Origin: JAYSFC01 sp041913505
GTDB taxonomy: Bacteria > Pseudomonadota > Gammaproteobacteria > Burkholderiales > Burkholderiaceae_C
Reading direction: 5' to 3'
DNA length: 25,914 bases
Assembly: GCA_041913505.1 (NCBI GenBank)
Contig: JAYSFC010000044.1
Coordinates: forward strand, 1-25,914
In this document: piece by piece, positions 1-6,194 of the stretch
Layout: every line of letters begins with the position of its first letter
Numbering within the stretch: position 1 is the stretch's first letter
The notes under the pieces: model-generated
Databases searched by the model: none
Told to the model about the DNA's origin: nothing
Seen by the model: the letters and a program-made list of their open reading frames with translations, nothing else
Made by a program: the position numbers and the translations under genes

Positions 1-386
1 TGCGTTACGGCATGACGGACGCGCTGGGCCCCATGGTCTACGCCGAGAACGAGGGTGAAGTGTTCCTGGGCCGCTCGGTCACCAAGACCACCAACATGAG
101 CGAGCAGACCATGCAGAAGGTCGACGCCGAGGTGCGCCGCATCATCGACGAGCAGTACGCGCTGGCGCGCCACCTCATCGAGGAGCATGCCGACAAGATG
201 CATGCCATGGCCAAGGCCATGCTCGAATGGGAAACCATCGATAGCGAGCAGCTTGACGACATCATGGCCGGCCGCGAGCCCCGTCCGCCCAAGGACTGGA
301 CGCCGCGCACGCCTTCGTCGGGTGGCGACGGCTCGGGTGGTGGAACACCGGCCGTGAAGCCCGATCCCACACCCACCGCGGCCTGA
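1..386 (+). CDS. ftsH: FtsH ATP-dependent zinc metalloprotease, C-terminal end (5' truncated by window)
   Basis: This is the last ~127 residues of the membrane-anchored AAA+ protease FtsH, which degrades misfolded membrane proteins and short-lived regulators. Reading frame starts at base 3. The segment matches the end of the M41 peptidase domain: LGPMVYAENEGEVFLGRS, the helical stretch around MSEQTMQKVDAEVRRIIDEQY, and the ETIDSEQLDDIM motif, followed by RPPKDW. A Gly/Ser/Pro/Thr-rich, probably disordered tail of about 30 residues ends the protein, as is usual in betaproteobacteria. The AAA+ domain and the HEXXH zinc site lie upstream of the window. A hairpin terminator follows 19 bases after the stop, so folP probably has its own promoter or depends on readthrough. 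Confidence 0.95.
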   Translation, partial: RYGMTDALGPMVYAENEGEVFLGRSVTKTTNMSEQTMQKVDAEVRRIIDEQYALARHLIEEHADKMHAMAKAMLEWETIDSEQLDDIMAGREPRPPKDWTPRTPSSGGDGSGGGTPAVKPDPTPTAA

Positions 387-404
387 TGCCGTGGCGCGAA
401 AATG

Positions 405-427
405 ACGGGGCCTAGCGCCCCGTTTTT
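405..427 (+). terminator. Rho-independent terminator after ftsH
   Basis: A perfect 7-bp stem ACGGGGC / GCCCCGT (405-411 and 417-423) encloses the loop CTAGC and runs into TTTTCGT. It lies 19 bases after the ftsH stop. It overlaps the most upstream in-frame ATG of the folP reading frame (402), which argues that folP starts later. Confidence 0.8.
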
Positions 428-458
428 CGTGCATTGTCCATTTTCATCTCCACCCTCC

Positions 459-1349
459 ATGCCCTGGCAAACCTCCCGCTTCACCATTGATCTTTCACGC
501 CCCCAGGTGATGGGGATCGTCAATGCCACGCCCGACTCGTTTTCGGATGGTGGGCAACACGCCAGCACATCCGAAGCCTTGCACCATTGCGAGCAATTGC
601 TAAAGGATGGGGTCGATATCCTGGACATCGGTGGTGAGTCCACCCGCCCCGGCAGTCCGGCGGTGCCGCTTGCCGAGGAGCTTGCACGCGTTCTGCCCGT
701 GGTGAAGGGGGCCGTGCAGATGGGCGTACCCGTTTCCGTGGACACCTACAAGCCCGAGGTCATGCAGGCCGTGCTCGACCTGGGTGCCGATATCGTGAAC
801 GACATCTGGGCCCTGCGGCAGCCGGGCGCCGCCGAGGTGGTGGCCCGCCACCCGACCTGCGGCGTGTGCCTCATGCACATGCACCGCGATCCGCAGACCA
901 TGCAGGCAGCGCCCATGGCAGGCGACGTTGTACCGCAGGTGCTATTGTTTTTGGAGCGTTCTGCGCATACCCTGCAAGCGCAGGGTGTCGAGAAGAGCCG
1001 CATTGTGCTCGACTACGGCATTGGGTTTGGCAAAACGGTGGAGCAGAACTTTGCATTGCTCGCACGGCAACGGGAACTGCTGGCTTTGGGCTACCCGTTG
1101 CTGGCCGGCTGGTCGCGCAAGTCATCGCTGGGCGGCGTGACGGGGCTGGCGGTCGAGGAGCGCCTGGCCCCCAGCGTGGCCGCAGCGGTGCTCGCCGTGG
1201 AGCGCGGTGCGCGTATCGTGCGTGTGCATGACGTGCGCGAAACCGTGGCTGCGCTGTCCGTGTGGCAGGCCATGCAGCAGCAAGAGTCTGCAACCGTAGC
1301 GGGGAGGAGCCCTGTGCCCACAGAACCACGAGGAGAAACTCTGCAATGA
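459..1349 (+). CDS. folP: Dihydropteroate synthase
   Basis: FolP condenses p-aminobenzoate with 6-hydroxymethyl-7,8-dihydropterin pyrophosphate to give dihydropteroate in folate synthesis; it is the sulfonamide target. Family motifs appear in order: GIVNATPDSFSDGG, the pterin/phosphate loop DIGGESTRPGS, SVDTYKPEV, LMHMHRDPQTMQ, YGIGFGKT, GWSRKSSLGG and RVHDVRETVAAL near the end. Length from this start is 296 residues, close to the usual 280-300. I chose ATG 459 (MPWQTSRF) over ATG 402 because the earlier ATG lies inside the ftsH terminator and would add 19 residues unlike the family. No strong Shine-Dalgarno is visible before 459. The stop overlaps the glmM start by four bases, so the two are probably translationally coupled. 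Confidence 0.93.
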   Translation: MPWQTSRFTIDLSRPQVMGIVNATPDSFSDGGQHASTSEALHHCEQLLKDGVDILDIGGESTRPGSPAVPLAEELARVLPVVKGAVQMGVPVSVDTYKPEVMQAVLDLGADIVNDIWALRQPGAAEVVARHPTCGVCLMHMHRDPQTMQAAPMAGDVVPQVLLFLERSAHTLQAQGVEKSRIVLDYGIGFGKTVEQNFALLARQRELLALGYPLLAGWSRKSSLGGVTGLAVEERLAPSVAAAVLAVERGARIVRVHDVRETVAALSVWQAMQQQESATVAGRSPVPTEPRGETLQ

Positions 1350-2680
1350 CGCGCAAATACTTCGGTACCGATGGCATCCGCGGCACGGTGGGCCAGCCGC
1401 CCATCACCCCCGATTTCGTGCTGCGCCTGGCCCACGCCGTCGGCCGTGTGCTGCGCCGCACGGAGGATCGCCCCACGGTGCTGATCGGCAAGGACACGCG
1501 CATCTCGGGCTACATGCTCGAGAGCGCGCTCGAATCAGGCTTCAATTCGGCCGGTGTGGACGTGGTGTTGCTCGGCCCCCTGCCCACGCCGGGCGTGGCC
1601 TACCTCACGCGTGCGCAGCGTGCGAGCCTGGGCGTGGTGATCAGCGCAAGCCACAACCCGTACCCCGACAACGGCATCAAGTTCTTCAGCGCTTCTGGTG
1701 CCAAGCTACCGGACGCCTGGGAGGCTGCCGTGGAGGCTGCGCTCGACGAACCGCCCGCGTGGGCCGATTCGGCCACGCTGGGCAAGACGCGGCGCCTGGA
1801 CGATGCAGCCGGGCGCTACATCGAGTTCTGCAAGAGCACCTTCCCGCAGGACCTGACCCTTAAAGGGCTCAAGATCGTGGTTGACGCGGCGCATGGCGCG
1901 GCCTACCACATCGCGCCCAAGGTGTTCCATGAGCTGGGCGCTGAGGTGCTTGCGATCGGCTGCGCGCCCGACGGCCTCAACATCAACCACGAGGTGGGTG
2001 CCACGCACCCCGAGGCGCTCACACGCGCCGTGCGCGCCAATCACGCCGATGTGGGCATCGCGCTCGACGGCGATGCCGACCGCCTGCAGATGGTCGACGC
2101 CGCCGGACGACTCTACAACGGCGACGAACTGCTCTACGTGATGGTGGCCGATCGCATGGGCCGCGACGAGCATGTGCCCGGTGTGGTGGGCACGCTCATG
2201 ACCAACATGGCGGTGGAACAGGCGCTGCGCACACGTGGCGTGCAGTTCGTGCGTGCCAAGGTGGGCGACCGTTACGTGCTCGAGGAGCTTGCGCGCCACC
2301 GCTGGGTGCTGGGGGGCGAGGGTTCAGGCCACCTGCTTGCACTCGACAAACAGACCACGGGCGACGGCCTCGTGAGCGCGCTGCAGGTGCTGCAGGCCTG
2401 TGTGCGCAATGGGCAGACGCTGGCGCAGCTGCTGGGGGGCGTGAACCTGTTTCCGCAGGTGCTGCTCAACGTGCGCCTGGCGCCGGGCCAGGACTGGAAG
2501 GCCAATGCGGTCCTGTCCGACACCATGCGGTCCGTGGAGTCCGAGCTGGGCGACGCAGGCCGTGTGCTGATCCGCGCGAGCGGCACCGAGCCGCTGCTGC
2601 GCGTGATGGTCGAGGCGCGGGACGCCGACCAGGCCAACCGCTGCGCCCAGCGCCTCGCGGACGCCGCCCGCGCCGGGTGA
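1346..2680 (+). CDS. glmM: Phosphoglucosamine mutase
   Basis: GlmM converts glucosamine-6-phosphate to glucosamine-1-phosphate, feeding UDP-GlcNAc for peptidoglycan and lipopolysaccharide. The 444-residue protein matches the E. coli length (445). It starts MTRKYFGTDGIRG. The catalytic phosphoserine loop ISASHNPYPDNGIKFF places the phosphorylated Ser at residue 102. The metal loop DGDADR is at 241-246, a sugar-binding GGEGSGH follows, and the phosphate-binding RASGTEP is at 410-416. ATG 1346 is supported by AGGAG at 1331-1335 and by its overlap with the folP stop. The folP-glmM pair directly after ftsH is a conserved order in many proteobacteria. Confidence 0.96.
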   Translation: MTRKYFGTDGIRGTVGQPPITPDFVLRLAHAVGRVLRRTEDRPTVLIGKDTRISGYMLESALESGFNSAGVDVVLLGPLPTPGVAYLTRAQRASLGVVISASHNPYPDNGIKFFSASGAKLPDAWEAAVEAALDEPPAWADSATLGKTRRLDDAAGRYIEFCKSTFPQDLTLKGLKIVVDAAHGAAYHIAPKVFHELGAEVLAIGCAPDGLNINHEVGATHPEALTRAVRANHADVGIALDGDADRLQMVDAAGRLYNGDELLYVMVADRMGRDEHVPGVVGTLMTNMAVEQALRTRGVQFVRAKVGDRYVLEELARHRWVLGGEGSGHLLALDKQTTGDGLVSALQVLQACVRNGQTLAQLLGGVNLFPQVLLNVRLAPGQDWKANAVLSDTMRSVESELGDAGRVLIRASGTEPLLRVMVEARDADQANRCAQRLADAARAG

Positions 2681-2730
2681 GTGCAGGGGGCGCACCATCC
2701 CTGCCGAATATTCTGAAAAGATGGTGAATT

Positions 2731-2770
2731 GCTCCTGAAAGAGGAGCTATTGATGCAGGCAGCTCCTGCA
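2731..2770. repeat. Two adjacent intergenic hairpins after glmM
   Basis: Two perfect small inverted repeats sit back to back: GCTCCT-GAAAG-AGGAGC (2731-2747) and TGCAGG-CAGCT-CCTGCA (2754-2770). The stretch is AT-richer than the flanking genes. The opening ATTGCTCCTGAAA resembles, from memory, a short intergenic repeat common in Comamonadaceae chromosomes; that identification is not proven here. They may protect the glmM mRNA 3' end. Confidence 0.5.
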
Positions 2771-2775
2771 CTACA

Positions 2776-2795
2776 GCCCTTATTGGGCGTTTTTT
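2776..2795 (+). terminator. Terminator for folP-glmM
   Basis: Short stem GCCC-TTATT-GGGC (2776-2788) followed by GTTTTTT (2789-2795). The stem is weak (4 bp), but the T-run and the preceding two hairpins make this the likely end of the glmM transcript. It overlaps the last codons and stop of the convergent cyclic-di-GMP gene. Confidence 0.55.
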
Positions 2796-5008
2796 GGGTT
2801 GCGCCGGCGCTGCAGATAGGCTCCAACGTCCGCAGCCGACTGCGGCGGGCTGAAGTGGTAGCCCTGGGCCTCATCGCAGCCCTGCTCGCGCAGGAAGGCC
2901 AGTTGGGCTTCGGTTTCCACCCCCTCGGCTGTGGTCTGCATGCCCAGCGCCTGGGCCATGCGGATGATGGCGCTCACGATGGCGCGGTCGTTGCCGTCGT
3001 GGTCCAGGTCGCGCACGAAGGACTGGTCGATCTTGAGTTTGTAGATCCGGAAGCGCTTGAGGTGGCTCAGCGACGAGTAGCCCGTGCCGAAGTCGTCCAT
3101 CGACAGGCGCACGCCGCGCGCATGCAGCTGGTCCATGGTGGCGATGGCCGCACGTGGGTCGTTCACTGCCACACCCTCGGTCAGTTCCAGCTCCAGTGAA
3201 TCGGGCGGCAGGGTCGTCTCCGTGAGGATGCGGCTCACGAGTTCGGGCAACTGAGGCTGGTGAAACTGGATGGCCGAGAGGTTCACGGCGATGGTCAGGT
3301 CCGCAAGCCCCTGGGCGCGCCAGGCTTGGAGCTGGGCCAGCGCGGTGCGCAGCACCCATTCGCCGATCTGCAGGATCTGGCCGCTGTCCTCGGCCACGGG
3401 GATGAACTCGGCGGGCGACACGCGGCCCAGGTCGGGGTGTTCCCAGCGCAGCAACGCCTCGACGCCACACACCTCGCCCGTGGCGATGCTCACCTGCGGC
3501 TGGTAGTGCAGCTCGAACTGGTTGCGCTCCAGCGCGCGACGCAGGGCGTTTTCGAGCTGCAGCGCGCGCACCGATTGGGCCTGCATTTCGGGGGTGAAGA
3601 AGCGGAAGGTGTTGCGCCCGTCGCGCTTGGCGCGGTACATGGCCACGTCGGCCGACTGGGTCAAGGTGTCGAAGTCACTGCCGTCATGGGGGTACAGCGC
3701 GATGCCCATGGAGGGCGCCATGGTGAGCTCATGGTGCTCTATCTGGTAGGGCTGGCGCGAGGCGTCGAGCAGCTTGCCGGCCACGCGTGCCGCTCCGTGG
3801 GCGTTGGCACCGGGCAGCAGTAGCACGAATTCGTCGCCGCCCAGGCGCGCAACCGTATCCTTGTCGCGCACGACCGCGCGCAGGCGCTTGGCGATCTGGT
3901 CCAGCAGCGCATCGCCCACGCGGTGGCCCAGCGAGTCGTTCACGTGCTTGAAGTGGTCCAGGTCGAGGAAGATTACGGCCAGGGGCGTGCCGTTGTCCTG
4001 CGCGGACCGGATAGCCTGCTGGCTGCGCTCGGCCAGCAGCGCGCGGTTGGGCAGGCCTGTGAGCGGGTCGTAGTGCGCCAGCCAGTAGATGCGTTCCTGA
4101 TCGTGCTTGCGATCGTGGATCTCGCGGTGCAGGTTTTCGACGGTTTCGCTGAGCTCGCGCGTGCGGTCGCGCACCTGGCGCTCCAGGTCCTCGTGCACGC
4201 GGCTGAGCGCTTCCTGGGCCCGCTTGCGCTCGGTCACGTCCATGGTGATCCAGACAGAGCCCTGGCGGCCCAATGCCTTGCTGCGCACTTCGCACACGAC
4301 GGGTGTGCCGTCCTTGCGGTAGAGCACCACTTCGCCCTCGAACGAGCGACCCTGGGTCAGCGGTAGGTAGCAGCGCCGGCCGACCTCTTCCCACTCCGCA
4401 TCGCTGCTGTACCAGCGCCGCGAGGAACTGCCCAGCAGCTCGCCCGGGCCATAGCCCAGCATCTGCTCGAAATGGCGGTTGCAGCGCGTGAGATGGCGTT
4501 CGCGCAGGAATACGATGCCGACCATGGCATGGTCGAACAGCACCTGCTTCTCGTACTGGGCGGCGCTCAGCAGGGCCTGGGCATGCTTTTGCTCGTCGAT
4601 GTCATCGATGATCCAGATCGATCCCTCGGACGTGTCGTGCGGGTTGATCAGACGGCCCGTGAGGTTGCTCCAGAACAGGCGGCCGTTGCGCCGGCGCATC
4701 TGCCGCTCGGTACGGAAGGTCTCCCCCTCGCTGAGGGTGGCGTAGGCGGCGCGCCCCAGTGCGCGGAAGTCCTCACGGCTGGGGTGCAGGGCCTCGCTGC
4801 TGTGGCCGATCAGATCCTGGGGCTCAGCGTAGCCGAAGATCTCCGCATAGCGCTGGTTGCAGCGCACCACCACCCGCTGGCGTATGAAGACGATGCCCAC
4901 GCCCGCGCTGTCCAGCAAAGTCTGCTGTTCGCGCAGGGTGCGTTGCAACGAAGTGTCGGCGGGCACCTCGGATACCACGAAATCCGGTGCCTGGAGCGAG
5001 AGGGCCAT
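2780..5008 (-). CDS. PAS-PAS-GGDEF-EAL cyclic-di-GMP turnover protein
   Basis: A 742-residue sensor protein likely to make and/or break cyclic-di-GMP in the cytoplasm; no transmembrane helix is evident. Order: PAS (about 20-135), PAS (about 145-265), a coiled helical linker (about 270-315), GGDEF and EAL. The GGDEF motif is intact (RLGGDEF, 390-394) with an inhibitory-site RxxD (RDKD) five residues before it. The EAL domain keeps EALLRW (517 onward), NLSAIQF, ELTEG, MDDFGTGYSS, KIDQSFV and AEGVET, so both activities look possible. I chose ATG 5008; a TTG at 5050 would add 14 residues. Neither start has a clear Shine-Dalgarno. It is divergent from the olsB-like gene. The PAS ligand and the net activity cannot be read from sequence. 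Confidence 0.88.
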   Translation of the reverse strand: MALSLQAPDFVVSEVPADTSLQRTLREQQTLLDSAGVGIVFIRQRVVVRCNQRYAEIFGYAEPQDLIGHSSEALHPSREDFRALGRAAYATLSEGETFRTERQMRRRNGRLFWSNLTGRLINPHDTSEGSIWIIDDIDEQKHAQALLSAAQYEKQVLFDHAMVGIVFLRERHLTRCNRHFEQMLGYGPGELLGSSSRRWYSSDAEWEEVGRRCYLPLTQGRSFEGEVVLYRKDGTPVVCEVRSKALGRQGSVWITMDVTERKRAQEALSRVHEDLERQVRDRTRELSETVENLHREIHDRKHDQERIYWLAHYDPLTGLPNRALLAERSQQAIRSAQDNGTPLAVIFLDLDHFKHVNDSLGHRVGDALLDQIAKRLRAVVRDKDTVARLGGDEFVLLLPGANAHGAARVAGKLLDASRQPYQIEHHELTMAPSMGIALYPHDGSDFDTLTQSADVAMYRAKRDGRNTFRFFTPEMQAQSVRALQLENALRRALERNQFELHYQPQVSIATGEVCGVEALLRWEHPDLGRVSPAEFIPVAEDSGQILQIGEWVLRTALAQLQAWRAQGLADLTIAVNLSAIQFHQPQLPELVSRILTETTLPPDSLELELTEGVAVNDPRAAIATMDQLHARGVRLSMDDFGTGYSSLSHLKRFRIYKLKIDQSFVRDLDHDGNDRAIVSAIIRMAQALGMQTTAEGVETEAQLAFLREQGCDEAQGYHFSPPQSAADVGAYLQRRRNPKNAQ

Positions 5009-5146
5009 GAAGGGGAGAAGAGGGCGCTGTGCGTTCGAGAAATGTTCCAAAGTGTATCAGCGGGGCTTTCCGGGGCTTCTGGAGGGGGCTGCCTGGGTCC
5101 CACGCCAGGCGTTTCGGCATGCCAACCGTGCTCCTGAATCGGTGTT

Positions 5147-5184
5147 TGTCACGGTGGGGTCATGACCTCGACATGGGGTTGTCA
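5147..5184 (+). promoter_or_regulatory. PhoB box array upstream of the olsB-like gene
   Basis: Half-sites recur at exactly 11-base steps: TGTCA (5147), GGTCA (5158), CGACA (5169, weak) and TGTCA (5180). This is the PhoB direct-repeat pattern (TGTCAT-type half-sites every 11 bp). It lies 48-85 bases before the start at 5232, whose Shine-Dalgarno AAGGAG is at 5220-5225. No convincing -10 element could be picked out. Confidence 0.65.
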
Positions 5185-5231
5185 TCGGTGGCAACCACAC
5201 TGCCTTCAGATTCGAGCCGAAGGAGTGCGCA

Positions 5232-6068
5232 ATGAACGAACTGCCCAACCCCACCATGCCTTTCTCGCCTGTCTCCCTGCCCAGGGGGTCTCTTCACCGC
5301 CCTGGCGCTTCAGGCGATGCGGCGGTCGATGCGGGCGCACGCCCAGGCGTGGCGGTCGCGTGGGCGCGGCATCTCGACGAGGTTCGGGAAGCGCAGCGGC
5401 TGAGGTTCTCGGTCTTCGCTGGCGAGATGGGGGCTCGGCTGAACACCCCCGTCCCCGGCCACGATGTGGACCTGTTCGATGACTTCTGCGAGCACCTGCT
5501 CGTGCGCGACGTGGCCAGCGGCGAGGTCGTGGGCACCTACCGCGTGCTCACGCCGGCCCAGGCGCGCCGCGTCGGCAGCACCTACAGCGACACCGAATTC
5601 GATCTTACGCGCCTGCGTTCGCTGCGCTCGCGCATGGTGGAGTTGGGGCGCAGCTGCGTGCATGCGGACCACCGCCATGGCGGCGTGATCCTGGCCCTGT
5701 GGGGGGCGCTGGCCGACTTCATGGTGCGCAACGAACTCGACACCATGATCGGTTGCGCCAGCATTCCCATGCTGCACAACGGCGTGGTGAGCGGTGATGC
5801 GGCGGCCAGCATCTGGGAGCAGTTGCGCCGCACCCACCTGGCCCCCATCGACTATCACGTGCTGCCGCGGCTGGCCCTGCCGGTCGAGCAGCTCGACGGC
5901 TCGCTCGACATCGAGCCGCCCGCGCTCATCAAGGGCTATCTGCGTCTGGGCGCCCGCGTGCTGGGAGCACCCGCCTGGGATCCGGACTTCAATACCGCCG
6001 ACCTGCCCATGCTCATGCGCATTGCGGATCTGCCGGTGCGCTATCGCAAGCATTTCCTCGGACAGTAA
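5232..6068 (+). CDS. OlsB-like GNAT acyltransferase (putative ornithine N-acyltransferase)
   Basis: A 278-residue protein of the OlsB/'hemolysin-like' GNAT group. OlsB proteins transfer a 3-hydroxyacyl chain from acyl-ACP to ornithine, giving lyso-ornithine lipid, a phosphorus-free membrane lipid precursor. Diagnostic parts are EAQRLRFSVFAGEMGA (start of the acyltransferase fold), GEVVGTYRVLTP, the conserved MVELGRSCVHADHR, and the C-terminal ALIKGYLRLGARVLGAP followed by WDPDFNTADLPMLM and YRKHFL. The first ~40 residues are low-complexity and unlike the family core. Start ATG 5232 has AAGGAG six bases upstream. A Pho-box array precedes it, fitting the known PhoB induction of ornithine lipids in other proteobacteria. 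No OlsA acyltransferase is in the window. Family call is firm; the exact substrate is inferred. Confidence 0.78.
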   Translation: MNELPNPTMPFSPVSLPRGSLHRPGASGDAAVDAGARPGVAVAWARHLDEVREAQRLRFSVFAGEMGARLNTPVPGHDVDLFDDFCEHLLVRDVASGEVVGTYRVLTPAQARRVGSTYSDTEFDLTRLRSLRSRMVELGRSCVHADHRHGGVILALWGALADFMVRNELDTMIGCASIPMLHNGVVSGDAAASIWEQLRRTHLAPIDYHVLPRLALPVEQLDGSLDIEPPALIKGYLRLGARVLGAPAWDPDFNTADLPMLMRIADLPVRYRKHFLGQ

Positions 6069-6111
6069 CGTAGACTGACCGCTCGCACTCCTTTGCGGAG
6101 TGGGGCGGGTT

Positions 6112-6166
6112 TGTCATGTGACAAAAATATGCGTGTCATGAATTTGTCATGCATTCGTTAAATACT
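6112..6166 (+). promoter_or_regulatory. PhoB-dependent promoter of ppk1
   Basis: TGTCAT half-sites stand at 6112, 6134 and 6145, all on one 11-base grid. The last two form a near-consensus box, TGTCATGAATTTGTCATG. A degenerate CGTTA occupies the next grid position (6156). AATACT (6161-6166) is a plausible -10 at about the distance expected when a Pho box replaces the -35. The ppk1 start is 28 bases further on. Confidence 0.78.
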
Positions 6167-6194
6167 GGCATGCTCGCTTTCCCGTAGCATCGCC

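Noticed and set aside
402..458. ATG 402 as the folP start
   Set aside because: It lies within the ftsH terminator hairpin and would add 19 residues unlike FolP proteins.
38..745. Long minus-strand open frame opposite ftsH/folP, and many similar long frames opposite pstC, ppk1, glmM and others
   Set aside because: They are antisense shadows of clear genes in high-GC DNA, with no family resemblance or start signals.
5009..5050. TTG 5050 as the start of the cyclic-di-GMP gene
   Set aside because: No ribosome binding site and an ATG 14 codons later; kept only as an alternative.
6086..6102. Hairpin CACTCC-TTTGC-GGAGTG after the olsB-like gene as a terminator
   Set aside because: Six-bp stem with no T-run; too weak to call.
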